Assembly (NCBI RefSeq): GCF_938045345.1
Contig: NZ_CALIMS010000037.1
Location: forward strand, 1-64,000
DNA: 64,000 bases
Source: an uncultured Campylobacter sp.
GTDB lineage: Bacteria > Campylobacterota > Campylobacteria > Campylobacterales > Campylobacteraceae
Reading direction: 5' to 3'
In this document: positions 54,958 through 64,000 of the stretch, piece by piece
How the letters are laid out: every line of letters starts with the position of its first letter
Position numbering within the stretch: position 1 is the stretch's first letter
Position numbers and translations under genes: made by a program
The notes under the pieces: generated by a model
What the model was told of the DNA's origin: nothing
Database searches by the model: none
Seen by the model: the letters and a program-made list of their open reading frames with translations, nothing else

Positions 54958-57012
54958 GCAGCGCAGATTGAGCGTGATTTGGTATAAGCATGGCTGCGGG
55001 CAGCAGTGCAAAGCACTTAAAATTTTATAAAATCTCTAAAAAATATTGAAAATTTTACGCGAAGCAGAAAGCGTCTAAAATTTATTGCGTACGCTTGGAT
55101 CTAGCGATACGAAGTCGCGGTGTGAAGCATAGTGTGGTGCCTATTTATGCTCGCATTTAGCTTGGTGCGCCAAGTTTCGGTAATCGTATAACGGCGCCAC
55201 ATACTCGCGCATTGGCTAAGGAGCGCGCAATTTATTAGTCGAATCGGCCCGAAGCCTTGAAGTCGCGAAGTCACGCTCAAAAATTCAGCCGCGCGGATTT
55301 GAATTAGTGACTTAAAGTGGCAAAGCAATACCCCAAAATTTAGCCGCGAGGCGGACGACGAACGATTTATTAATTAGATCGGTGCAAAGCCGCACTAAAA
55401 ATTCCGTCACGTGGAGTTGGCTGTTATGTCTGTTTATGTGTCTGCCTAAGCCTCGCAGCCTCAATATAAATAATTTCATCGAGTGGATTTGAATTGGCGC
55501 CTAGGCGCTTGGATCGATCGTAAAATCAGGTCTCAAAAATCCTGTTACTCGGGTTTGACCTGCTGCGAGATTTTCGTGGCATATAAAGGCGGTAAAATGA
55601 GATCGTTAGGGTAGCTTTAAGGTGCAGTGCGATTTTTTCGCTTGCGTATGCGGCTTTGAGGCGCTTGGTAATTTCAGTTTACTCGCAGAATTTTAAGATG
55701 CGCGGTTTTTTGAGATTATAGCAGCTGGTTTTTTGGGTTTTTAGCGCGAAGGTATTTGGCGAATTTGCAGTGCTATGGCTCTGATTTTTGTCGAGAAATT
55801 TTAGAATTTTGCGATTTTGCAAGAGAATTTTGTGTGTTTTGGCGCCGCGTCGAACTTAAAATTTCATCTTCCCGCCGCGTAAGATTGCGCGCCTAATCTT
55901 TCTGTTTTTTAAACACGGCATCCGTTTTGAGATTTGCGTCCGTTTTTGAAATTTTACTCTGAATAAACGCCGGATTCACAAAATAAGCCGCTCGGTGGAT
56001 AATTTTAAAAAGCCTGCAAGCCTGCAATGCAAAAGCTAAAGCTTTATGAGAGGCGGAACTTAAAGCCTTTACCGATAATTTAGCCGCTCAGAATGCTACG
56101 ACTTTAAAATTTCGCGAGTTAAATTTTAAAATTTACGCCACTTGCTGCGGCTGATAAAATTTCGCGAGCTAAATTGCGCTGAAATTTTACAAACGGCGAC
56201 AAAAAATATTCGGCGTAGAATTTTATTTGGCTTGTTTATATGTAGCAAGGGTTTGAGTTTGCAAGTAGCCGCGGTTTTTGCTTTACGCTCGCACCAACCG
56301 TCCAAAGTAAGCGCGATGTTTATCTTGGATACGCTTTAATGCGCGAGGTTTTTGTGTCGCCGTAAAATACAAATTTATGAGCTTTCGGGATTGCAGATTA
56401 ATTTTGCGCGCTTGCAGATCGTTTTTGAAATTTTGTCAAAATATGAAATTATATCTGCGCAACGCCCATAAATTTCTCAGCGCTAAACGGATAATCCCGC
56501 TCGCAGCGCTATTTTCTTAAATTCGTAGTGCCTATAAGCCGCTTTTTAAAATTTTGCCAAAATACGAAATTTCGCTCATGAATCATGAATTCCGCCTCTG
56601 AAATGTAGAATTTGCCCACGACCGCAAATTTACGCATGCAATATGTGGCGTCAAATTTTGTTTCGGTATAGCAGCGCTGAATTTCTTGGGCGGAAAGCGT
56701 ATCGATTGATCTTGTCACATCGTGATGAGGGCGTGCGTTTAATGCTTGAGCGGATTGAATCTGCTCGCGCGCCCATGAAATTTAGCCGATCAAATTTTAT
56801 GTGCGTCAGACAGCCTTTAAATTTTGCCTATTATTTTAACAAATCCGTTAAGCTGAGTTTTAAATCTATCTATCTGCCTCAAATGGGAATTTATCTGCAA
56901 AATAGGCGAGGCGTAAATTTATTGAATGCCACTCGCCTGCCTATGAAATTCTGCCTCATTACAAGCTTGCTAAAGCACTCCAAGCCTCGTTGTGTACGAC
57001 GGTTTGCCCACC
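54958..57012. other. 2-kb gene-free region rich in dispersed A/T words
   Basis: Several open frames exist on both strands but none has a start signal, a recognisable domain or non-repetitive composition. The DNA is a succession of AAATTTTA, GAAATTTTA and AATTTCGC words separated by G+C-richer bits, as in other gaps. Remnants of old genes cannot be excluded. Confidence 0.5.
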
Positions 57013-58083
57013 TTACAGCTCGCCGAAACGCTCAAAACGGGCTTTTAGAGATTTTGCATTTTTGTTTAAAAGCTCCGCTTGCGCGGCGAGCTTATCTGCG
57101 TATGTTTGAAGCGCCGTCGCATACTTAGCATGCGTCTCAAAGTCCGATTTTAGTGCGTAAATTTCATCTTTTACCGATTTTATATTTTGCGCGAGTGCCT
57201 CGTCTTTTACGAAGGTTCGGATCGTGCCTAAAAGCGCCAGTAGCGTCGTGGGTGATGCCGCAAAAATGCCGATTTGCGCGCAGTATTCAAGCACCTGCGG
57301 CAGCTTCTCGCAGACGTAGACGAAAACCGCTTCGCTGGGCACGAATAGCACCGCAAACTCCGTGCTAAGAGGCGGTATTATGTATTTTTCCGCGATATCT
57401 GCGGCGTGCTTTTTCATATCAGCGGCGAGTTGCTTATCCGCACTAGCAAGCGCTGCGGCGTCGTTTGAGGCGGAGGCGGCGATGATCTTTTCATAGCTTT
57501 GAAGTGGGAATTTTGAGTCGATGCAAAGAATTTTTTCTTTTGCGATATGCAGCGCGCAGTCCGCAATCCTGCCGTTTGGTAGGTGCTTTTGCAGCTCGTA
57601 AAATGCGGTGTTTTGCCCATAAATCATCGATAAAATTCTCTCTAATCGATACTCACCGAAGTTGCCACGCAGCTTGACGTTGCCTAAAATCGAGTTTAGC
57701 CTTGCGATTTCGTCACGCACCTGAAGCGAAGTTTTATTTTGCTCGCTCATTCGCGCTAGATTTTCCGCTATGTCCTTAAAGCCACGATCCAGCGAGCTTA
57801 AATTCTCGCTAAGTGCGCTGTTTTGGCGTTGCAAGCCCTCGTCCAGGGATCTATTAAGATAATAGAATTTATCACTAAAGCCGTCATTTAGGCTTTGATT
57901 TAGCTTAAAAAGCTCGGCATTTGCTCTCGCACTTTGAGCTGTGAGCCTTTCGCTTAAAAGCTCACTAAGCGCGGAGTTTGCATCGCTTATGCGGCGGTTT
58001 TGCAGCACGAGCGCGATCAGCAAGGCAAGCACTAGCGCAGCAAAAAACGCAAACGCCGCGAGCAAAATCCCATCAGTGCCCAT
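57013..58083 (-). CDS. rmuC: RmuC family DNA recombination protein
   Basis: 356 residues. One N-terminal membrane helix (GILLAAFAFFAALVLALLIALV), a coiled coil rich in Leu/Asn/Ser to about residue 125, then the RmuC nuclease-like core: GNFGEYRLERIL, DCALHIAKEKILCIDSKFPL, FAVLFVPSEAVF and SPTTLLALLGTI. RmuC limits inverted-repeat rearrangements and other recombination; the exact reaction is not settled. It overlaps the upstream FtsL-like gene by 11 bases. Confidence 0.9.
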   Translation of the reverse strand: MGTDGILLAAFAFFAALVLALLIALVLQNRRISDANSALSELLSERLTAQSARANAELFKLNQSLNDGFSDKFYYLNRSLDEGLQRQNSALSENLSSLDRGFKDIAENLARMSEQNKTSLQVRDEIARLNSILGNVKLRGNFGEYRLERILSMIYGQNTAFYELQKHLPNGRIADCALHIAKEKILCIDSKFPLQSYEKIIAASASNDAAALASADKQLAADMKKHAADIAEKYIIPPLSTEFAVLFVPSEAVFVYVCEKLPQVLEYCAQIGIFAASPTTLLALLGTIRTFVKDEALAQNIKSVKDEIYALKSDFETHAKYATALQTYADKLAAQAELLNKNAKSLKARFERFGEL

Positions 58084-58882
58084 TTTCTTGCACGCTTTGC
58101 GGATCTAAAATTTCATTTTTATAGCGCAGATATTCGATGTCGTTGTTAAGCGCGCGATTTTCCTCAAGCAAAACCTCGTGCTTGGTACGAAGCGCGGCGA
58201 TGTCGCGGCTGATGTAATAAATTTCGTTGCGGATATAAATCGCCGGCACCGTCAGCAAAAACGCAAATCCGATCAGCAGATAAACGACTAAAAGCTGATA
58301 AAGCGTGAGATTTTTCTCCTTTTTTTTCTCGGCATCGTAGTTGCGTAGTAGCTCGTCCTGTGCGCCAGCAAAACTGCCGTAACCGCGCCCTGCGGCAAGG
58401 CTTGCATAATCATGCGCGCCCATATCCGCGTAATTTTGATTTTGCGTGCCTGTAAAGCTTGCATCTGCAAACGCCGCATAATCCACCTTACCGGTAAAAT
58501 TGGCACCTGCGAAATCGCCGTAGCTCGCTCCGCTGGAATTATCGCTGCCGCGAGCGGCTGAAAGATTTGCGTCGCCACGTCCTTTGAATTTTACTTTGCT
58601 GTTTTTATTAAATTTTGTTCCGCCGCTTTCGGAATTTAGATAGTTTTGGGTATTTATAAAGCCTGAACTTTCGAATTCCAAGCCGGTAAAATCGTCGTAA
58701 CCGCCCGCTGCGCCCGCGTAGTTTCGTTTTACGGAAAGATCTGCGGCAAGCTTATCCTCTAGCTCCTCATCCGTCAGATCCTCCATAGCTCGTCTTTTCG
58801 CAAGCTCTATACCCGCTAGATCAGATGTTCCTGCGAAGTCGTGCCCGTCATCGTCGTCGGCAAAATATTCATATTTATTCAT
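58073..58882 (-). CDS. FtsL-like membrane coiled-coil protein with long N-terminal extension
   Basis: 269 residues. The C-terminal 85 residues look like FtsL: one helix (LTLYQLLVVYLLIGFAFLLT) and a periplasmic heptad-repeat part (YYISRDIAALRTKHEVLLEE and onward). The N-terminal 180 residues are Gly/Ala/Asp/Ser-rich with repeats of the type YGDFAGANFTGKVDYAAF. Position downstream of rsmH fits the division cluster (Cj0692c in C. jejuni, from memory), but 1.1 kb of non-coding DNA separates them. FtsL recruits FtsW/FtsI; assignment is by layout. Confidence 0.6.
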   Translation of the reverse strand: MNKYEYFADDDDGHDFAGTSDLAGIELAKRRAMEDLTDEELEDKLAADLSVKRNYAGAAGGYDDFTGLEFESSGFINTQNYLNSESGGTKFNKNSKVKFKGRGDANLSAARGSDNSSGASYGDFAGANFTGKVDYAAFADASFTGTQNQNYADMGAHDYASLAAGRGYGSFAGAQDELLRNYDAEKKKEKNLTLYQLLVVYLLIGFAFLLTVPAIYIRNEIYYISRDIAALRTKHEVLLEENRALNNDIEYLRYKNEILDPQSVQENGH

Positions 58883-60030
58883 CTAAAATCTCCATAAATT
58901 TAAAACCACGATCTTATCTTTACTCGCCGCCAAGGCGCCTGCGTCAAGATAAATTCAGCTCGAAGCCCGCAGCTCGCGTGTACCCAGCAATGAGCCGTTA
59001 AGGTGAAATTTAAAAGTCAAAGTTACGGGCAAAATTCTTCTTTGCAATTTTACCTCGGTAAATGGAATTTTATCTTAACTCGCAAAATTATATCTCGGCC
59101 AGCAAAAGCAAAATTTCACTTTAACGGGCTATTTCGTTTATTTGGCTGGCTCTTTGCATGATATTGTATAGCAGCAGAAGCTTCAAAAGAAGCATCGCGT
59201 TAATTTTGCTCGTTTTTTGCACCGGCAGGCTCGTGGAATTTAGGTAAAGATCAATTCCGCCGTAGCGGGCAAGATTATGCTGCTTTTACCCATTTTATAC
59301 GCTGCCGGCTTGCAAAATTTATATCGGCAGCAGAGTTATCTGCTGAGTCTCGCTGTCTAGTTTAAAATTTTTACGTTGACAGTTTTTGCATTTGCGGCGA
59401 AATTTCATTTACTTTACCCGCTATCTATCTGCAAAATTCTATCTTGGCGAGCGAAATCTAAAGGCTTCGCCTATTTGCATCGCCTGCTTGGGAAATTCAT
59501 TTTGACAGGTAAAAATCGAGCTCACTTTACCGAGATTGACTATTTATAAAATTTTGTCAAATCATCTGAAAAACCGCTTAAAATTTTTACTGCGTCTTCG
59601 ATGCGCCTTAAAATGTTAAGCGTAGATATTTATTTGCAAGATAAGCTCTATCATTAAAATGTCAATGAAACTACTGCTCGCTTACAAAATTTCGTTAAAG
59701 CAAAGGGCGAGATTTGGCATTACGCCGCTTGCTTTAGGCGCCAAATTGTAACTCTCGCTCGGTTCTGTATTGCGATGTCACTTAGCTTTTAAAATATGCA
59801 GCAGCTAAATCTCATAAAATTATACATTAAATTTAGCGTAAAATTCAACGTTAAATTTTATGATTTAGACATTGCGCGTTCGAAGTAACGCTGAAAATAT
59901 CATAAATTCTAAAGCGAATCTTTGAAAGCTGAATTTCAAAATTCCGTAAAATTTTAAAATTTAATGCCTGCAAATCTATAAATTTTACAAAATTTCGTCA
60001 AAATTTAAAATTCATAGCAAGCAAAGGTGG
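58883..60030. other. 1.1-kb gene-free interval within the division cluster
   Basis: No gene is seen. The stretch shows repeated phrases such as AAAATTTCACTT, AAATTTTATCTT and CTCGGCCAGCAAAA and ends in a dense run of AAATTTTAAAATTTAAT next to rsmH. It splits rsmH from the FtsL-like gene, which are normally adjacent. Confidence 0.5.
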
Positions 60031-60966
60031 TTATTTTAGCCGAAAAATTCTAAGCTTCGCGCTCGCTGCTCGAGAATTTTGCGCGAGTTCCTGCGCATCC
60101 GTCGTTATAGGGCTTTTAGTTAGGATTTTACCTAACGAATGCCCGCCGCCGCATTCGCAGCGCATAAATTCTCTAGGACAGACGCAATCGCGCTCCCACG
60201 CTCTAAATTGCTCCTTTACTATGCGATCTTCAAGCGAATGGAATGAAATTATAGCGACAGTTACATTAGTTAGAATTGAATCGCGCGATTTTTGCTCAAT
60301 GAACGCGAGCAGGCGCTTTAGTTCGCCAAGCTCGTCGTTTACCTCGATGCGGATCGCCTGAAATGCTAGCGTAGCCGTGCTGATGCTGCGCCCTTTAACG
60401 GGCTTCGTTCCGATTAAATTTGCCAAAGCTTTGGCGCTTGTTAGTGGTGCGTTAGCCCGTGCAGTAGCTATTTTAGCAGCGATTGCGTTAGCATTTGTTA
60501 GCTCGCCGTATTCGCGAAAAATGCGCGCCAGATTCGCTTGCGAGTAGCTGTTTACGACATACGCCGCATCTAGCGCTGCGCCTGCATCCATTCGCATATC
60601 CAGCGCGTCGCTTTTAGTGGAAAAGCCGCGGCAGTTTTTATCTAGCTGAAGCGACGAAACGCCGATGTCGGCTAATATCCCGCGAACTGCGCGGAGCTTT
60701 TGCTCGGGCAGAATTTTTAAAATTTCGCTAAATTTAGCCTTATGAATCTCTACGCGATCTTTAAATTTACTAAGCCGCTCGCGCGAAAATTCTATCGCTT
60801 CGGCATCTCTGTCGCAAGCGATAAGTTTAAGGTGCGGATTAGCGGTTAAAATGCCTTCGCTGTGCCCTCCGTAGCCTAGCGTGCAGTCGATAACATAGCC
60901 GTCTTCAAGCTGCGAAAATGCTGCGATCGTTTGCGAAAAAAGTACCGGAATATGTGGAGCTTGCAC
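60031..60966 (-). CDS. rsmH: 16S rRNA (cytosine(1402)-N(4))-methyltransferase
   Basis: 311 residues, full length. HIPVLFSQTI, the SAM-binding DCTLGYGGHSEGIL, GILADIGVSSLQLD, RGFSTKSDALDMRMD and the C-terminal ISFHSLEDRIVKEQF are diagnostic of RsmH/MraW. It modifies C1402 in the decoding centre. The start ATG follows a short leader on the minus strand; the class II aldolase-like gene is divergent. Confidence 0.96.
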   Translation of the reverse strand: MQAPHIPVLFSQTIAAFSQLEDGYVIDCTLGYGGHSEGILTANPHLKLIACDRDAEAIEFSRERLSKFKDRVEIHKAKFSEILKILPEQKLRAVRGILADIGVSSLQLDKNCRGFSTKSDALDMRMDAGAALDAAYVVNSYSQANLARIFREYGELTNANAIAAKIATARANAPLTSAKALANLIGTKPVKGRSISTATLAFQAIRIEVNDELGELKRLLAFIEQKSRDSILTNVTVAIISFHSLEDRIVKEQFRAWERDCVCPREFMRCECGGGHSLGKILTKSPITTDAQELAQNSRAASAKLRIFRLK

Positions 60967-61030
60967 CTGAATTTATCCTTTTGAAATTTCTAATCTTATA
61001 TAATAGCGAAATTTTTTACAAAGGCGAGAG

Positions 61031-61591
61031 ATGGACGAGTATTATTATGAAATTTTGCGCAAAATTTCGCTTTCGATGTTTAGAGATAGGCTTTTTGGGA
61101 TCTTTCACGGCTCGATTTCAGCAAAAATTAAAGAAAATCAGTTCTTGATCAACAAAAAAGACGCGATTTTCGATAGCCTGGATAGAGATGATTTTATAAC
61201 GCTGTTTTCAAAAAAAGACTACCGCTGGCAGGATGCTAGCATCGATAGCGACATACATATAAATATCTACAAAAATATAAAAGAGGCGAAATTCGTAACC
61301 TACGCGACACCGCCGTATCTCGTCGCATATACGCTGGAGCATGATTTTATTTTGCCGCGAGATTACTTTGGGGTGAGCAAATTTAAGCGCATTGAAATTT
61401 ACGATCCTAAGAACTACGACGACTGGCACGAGCGCGCGCCGTACGAAATTTGTAACTATATGATAAATGAAAATAGCGATATAATGGTGATTCGCGGCTA
61501 TGGGGTTTTTGCCCATGCAAGGAGCGCGCAGCAAATGGCAAAAAAAATAGCGATTTTAGAAATGAGTTCAAAGCTGCTTTTGCTAAGCTAA
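61031..61591 (+). CDS. Class II aldolase/adducin-like protein
   Basis: 186 residues. The pattern LFGIFHGSISAKIKENQFLI near residue 21 and FVTYATPPYLVAYTLEH resemble the class II aldolase/adducin domain (GNxSxR and ITPSG positions), but the usual zinc-binding His triplet is incomplete: a single His occurs in several of the expected places. It may be an inactive or altered member. AAAGGCGAG precedes the ATG. It stands between divergent rsmH and ppiD. Confidence 0.6.
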   Translation: MDEYYYEILRKISLSMFRDRLFGIFHGSISAKIKENQFLINKKDAIFDSLDRDDFITLFSKKDYRWQDASIDSDIHINIYKNIKEAKFVTYATPPYLVAYTLEHDFILPRDYFGVSKFKRIEIYDPKNYDDWHERAPYEICNYMINENSDIMVIRGYGVFAHARSAQQMAKKIAILEMSSKLLLLS

Positions 61592-61624
61592 GATTAATGT
61601 ATACCAAATCATTTACTAACGCGT

Positions 61625-61681
61625 TATAATTCGCTAAAAATGCCTATTTTTCAGCCTTACATAAGGTTTTATCTGTATAAT
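61625..61681 (+). promoter_or_regulatory. Candidate -10 boxes for ppiD-ftsA
   Basis: Two TATAAT boxes, at 61625-61630 (GTTATAATTCGC) and 61676-61681 (TGTATAATTACT), precede ppiD by 94 and 43 bases. Either could start the ppiD-ftsA transcript; no clear -35 is seen. Confidence 0.55.
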
Positions 61682-61723
61682 TACTAACAAAAATTTTCTT
61701 TAGTTAGCTATTTAAGGATTTAG

Positions 61724-63181
61724 ATGATAGAATGGATGCAAAAGCATAAGAAGTCGCTTATACCGACTATTTGGATAAGCACGATAGCTTTCGTGGGCGC
61801 AGGCTTCGTCGGCTGGGGCGCATATGATATGAACGCTAACCGCGCAGGCTCAATCGCTAGAGTAGGGCAGATTTCCATAACCAATCAAGAATATAAGATA
61901 AAATCAACCGAGTTATACAATAGATTAAACGCTATGAGCGATGGGCAATTTACTCAAGAACAAGCCAAAAATATGCATCTAGATCAGATCGCAGTAGATC
62001 AGTTAATCGGCGAAGCGTATTTTCTAAATTTTGCTAAAGACTTAGGCATTCAGGCTAGTGATAAAGATGTGGCGGAATTTGTGCTAAACTCGCCGAATTT
62101 CCAAGAAAATGGCGCATTTAGTAAGGAACTTTACGATAATGTCGTAAGGAATTCAGGACTTACTAAAAAGGAATTTGAGCGCAATCTACAAAAGGTCCTA
62201 ACTTTAGAAAAGCTCGGCAAAGCACTAAAAATAACGCCTAGCCCTAAGATCGTAGAAGTATTTGCAGCATCACAGCTGATGCAGGATAAGGTTTCTGCAG
62301 AGATAATCTACGCCGATGCTAACGTCACTTTTAACGACGACGAGCTAAAGAAATTTTGGGAAGGCGAGAAATCGCACTTTATGACCGAGAAAAAATATAA
62401 TCTAGGGGCCTATTTCGTGGCGCCTAGTAAAGCCGACGTGAATGAGACGGAACTAAGTAAATTTTATGAAGAGCACAGAGGCGAGTATAGAAGCCTGGAT
62501 GATAAATTATTGGATTTTGCAGAAGCCAAACCTAATGTCTTAAAAGATTACCGAATGGATCAGGCTAAAAAAATTGCAAAAAAAGATTTTCCAGATATTA
62601 AAAAAGGCAAAATCGATACTAATGAAACCATAGTTGCTACGGCTAGCAATTTTCCAATATCTGAGATTGAGGTGGCAAAGCCAGGAGATGTCATCAAGCC
62701 TTTCGAGTACAAAGGCGGATATCTGATTGCTAAACTGAACGGCGTAGAGCAGCCTAGGCAGATGAGCTTTGAAGAGGCTAAGTCTTTAGCTTCTAAAGAA
62801 TTTGAAACGAAAAAACGTAAAGAGCTACTTGAAAAAAGAGCCCAAGATGCGCTTAAAAATTTCAAAGGCGAAGATTTCGGCACCTTATCTCTAAATAGTA
62901 AAAACAACACCAAGCTAAGCGATGACGAATTTTATAAATTTCTTATTGATATGTTTAATAGGCCTGCCAAAGAAGGGATAGTGATGTTTGGTAATAAAGC
63001 CGTAGTGTATAAAATTTCACAGCAGAGCCTAGGTAGCAGCGAAGAGATAGATAAAGAAAAAGCGATCGTCGCCGATAGAATAACCACGTTATTAAATTCT
63101 AATCTGCAAGATGATCTAACCAAAATGCTAGAAAAGCGCTATAAAACCGAAAGATATTTTAAAGGTAGAGACAGTGAGTGA
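61724..63181 (+). CDS. ppiD: Membrane-anchored periplasmic chaperone/PPIase PpiD
   Basis: 485 residues: a short basic cytoplasmic start (MIEWMQKHKKSL), one helix (IPTIWISTIAFVGAGFVGWG), a SurA-N-like chaperone domain (about 35-190, VAEFVLNSPNFQENGAFSKE) and a weak parvulin-type region (about 255-360). It assists folding of exported proteins at the inner membrane. AAGGATTTAG precedes the ATG. It overlaps ftsA by eight bases, the pairing recalled from C. jejuni Cj0694-Cj0695. Confidence 0.9.
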   Translation: MIEWMQKHKKSLIPTIWISTIAFVGAGFVGWGAYDMNANRAGSIARVGQISITNQEYKIKSTELYNRLNAMSDGQFTQEQAKNMHLDQIAVDQLIGEAYFLNFAKDLGIQASDKDVAEFVLNSPNFQENGAFSKELYDNVVRNSGLTKKEFERNLQKVLTLEKLGKALKITPSPKIVEVFAASQLMQDKVSAEIIYADANVTFNDDELKKFWEGEKSHFMTEKKYNLGAYFVAPSKADVNETELSKFYEEHRGEYRSLDDKLLDFAEAKPNVLKDYRMDQAKKIAKKDFPDIKKGKIDTNETIVATASNFPISEIEVAKPGDVIKPFEYKGGYLIAKLNGVEQPRQMSFEEAKSLASKEFETKKRKELLEKRAQDALKNFKGEDFGTLSLNSKNNTKLSDDEFYKFLIDMFNRPAKEGIVMFGNKAVVYKISQQSLGSSEEIDKEKAIVADRITTLLNSNLQDDLTKMLEKRYKTERYFKGRDSE

Positions 63182-64000
63182 GTATATTTTAGGTCTAGAT
63201 ATAGGCTCAACTAAAATTCGCGCGATAATCGCTAAAAATGATGGCATTTTTACGGTCTTAGGCGTTGGCGGAGCCGATACTTTAGGTATCAAAAAGGGCG
63301 TCATAACAAACATAGAGCAGGCCGCGGGCTCAATAAAGCAGGCGGTGAAAGCAGCAGTAAAAGGCGCTGGTAGAAGCTATGATAAAGCCATTATATCTAT
63401 CTCGGGCTCATACGCCAAAAGCGTTAAATCTCGCGGTGTCATAACTATGGAAAATGAGATTGGACTGGATGAAATCAAGCGCGCTATGCAGGTTGCCGAA
63501 GCGCAAGCAAATGTGCCTAGCGATAGCGTAATCTTGCATGTGCTTCCGTATGATTTCAGAGTTGATGAGCAGGAACACATCGAGGATCCCCTCGGTATGA
63601 GTGGCACCCGCCTGGAGGTATCTACCCATATCGTTATCGCGCCGGAAAGCTCTATTAAAAATTTAAAAAAATCCGTCGAGATGGCGGGCGTTAAGGTCGA
63701 TAATATCGTCCTTTCAGGCTACGCATCATCTATATCTACGCTTAGCAAAGATGAAAAAGAGCTAGGCGTCGTGCTGATTGATATGGGCGGCGCTACGTGT
63801 GATATAGTCATCCACCTGGGGAATTCCTTGCGTTATAACGATGTTGTGATGTTTGGCTCCAATAACGTTACTAACGATCTATCGCGCGCACTACATACGC
63901 CGCTTCCATATGCGGAAAACATAAAGATCACCTATAACGATCTGATTAATCAAGGCAATAGTGAAGTTGAATTGCCTGCTTTAGGAGATAGCGAGTCGGA
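63174..64000 (+). CDS. ftsA: Cell division protein FtsA (partial, runs off the window)
   Basis: Starts at GTG 63174 with AAAGGT upstream and stays open to the right edge (about 275 codons). The actin-like start YILGLDIGSTKIRAIIAK, the 1C-domain region with SISGSYAKSVKSRGV and the phosphate-2 motif VVLIDMGGATCDIVI are clear. FtsA tethers FtsZ to the membrane. The C-terminus with its amphipathic anchor, and presumably ftsZ, lie beyond the window. Confidence 0.94.
   Translation, partial: MSEYILGLDIGSTKIRAIIAKNDGIFTVLGVGGADTLGIKKGVITNIEQAAGSIKQAVKAAVKGAGRSYDKAIISISGSYAKSVKSRGVITMENEIGLDEIKRAMQVAEAQANVPSDSVILHVLPYDFRVDEQEHIEDPLGMSGTRLEVSTHIVIAPESSIKNLKKSVEMAGVKVDNIVLSGYASSISTLSKDEKELGVVLIDMGGATCDIVIHLGNSLRYNDVVMFGSNNVTNDLSRALHTPLPYAENIKITYNDLINQGNSEVELPALGDSES

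Noticed and set aside
56643..57128. 161-codon plus-strand frame before rmuC
   Set aside because: It overlaps the 3' end of rmuC antisense by more than 100 bases, has no start signal and is rich in repeat words.

Overview
The window reads as a chromosomal segment of a Campylobacter with relatively high G+C, of the oral concisus/gracilis/rectus type. C. gracilis is plausible, but the species is inferred only from base composition and the abundant AAATTTTAAAATTT-type words. Four gene blocks follow the order I recall from C. jejuni: a Cj0787-like gene, ciaD and cca; kdsC-lptC-lptA-engB-(mreD-like)-pbp2; clpB/ctpA-purC-purS-purQ-plsC; and ftsL-like/rsmH//ppiD-ftsA. No tRNA, rRNA, IS transposase or integrase was recognised.

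Layout. 1-10.9 kb: end of a membrane protein, a DJ-1/PfpI protein, rpoD, leuD-leuB, two small conserved genes (one CiaD-like), cca, an ORF built from a dispersed DNA repeat, trmL and a secreted nuclease-type protein. 10.9-12.9 kb: glyS. 12.95-22.4 kb: a complete type I-B CRISPR-Cas locus (cas6, cas8b, cas7, cas5, cas3, cas4, cas2, cas1, leader, array of 10 good and 3 decaying repeats). 22.9-23.9 kb: an HTH regulator with GTATAA/TTATAC operators and a coupled 44-aa ORF, then a broken CRISPR remnant with repeats in both orientations around a palindromic hybrid repeat. 24-34.9 kb: ppk2, dsbD, hisB, a small membrane/substrate-binding cluster, then envelope genes (kdsC, lptC, lptA, engB, argA-like, mreD-like, pbp2). 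35-37.3 kb: two unknown membrane proteins and a second, orphan CRISPR remnant. 37.4-45.1 kb: clpB (HspR-type operator over its promoter), ctpA, purCSQ, an SH3-like protein, plsC. 45.3-54.2 kb: tetrathionate-reductase-like ttrBA flanked by duplicated cassettes of an unknown small protein, a conserved hypothetical, truD, and a polymorphic-toxin tail with a probable immunity gene. 54.3-64 kb: rnpB, a lipoprotein, long repeat-filled non-coding DNA, rmuC, an FtsL-like gene, rsmH, a class II aldolase-like gene, ppiD and the start of ftsA.

How it works together. Most genes are housekeeping: LPS transport and Kdo synthesis, peptidoglycan and division, leucine, histidine and purine synthesis, and protein quality control. 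The accessory layer is defence and conflict: the I-B system, two decaying satellite arrays, a small repressor locus between arrays, and toxin/immunity debris around ttrBA. A third layer is a dispersed A/T-rich word family. It fills gene-free DNA and also appears as low-complexity inserts inside otherwise conserved proteins (CiaD-like, EngB, ArgA-like, DsbD, FtsL-like).

Limits: base counts in homopolymers and boundaries of degenerate repeats were read by eye and can be off by one or two bases. Synteny and family statements come from memory, not from a search.
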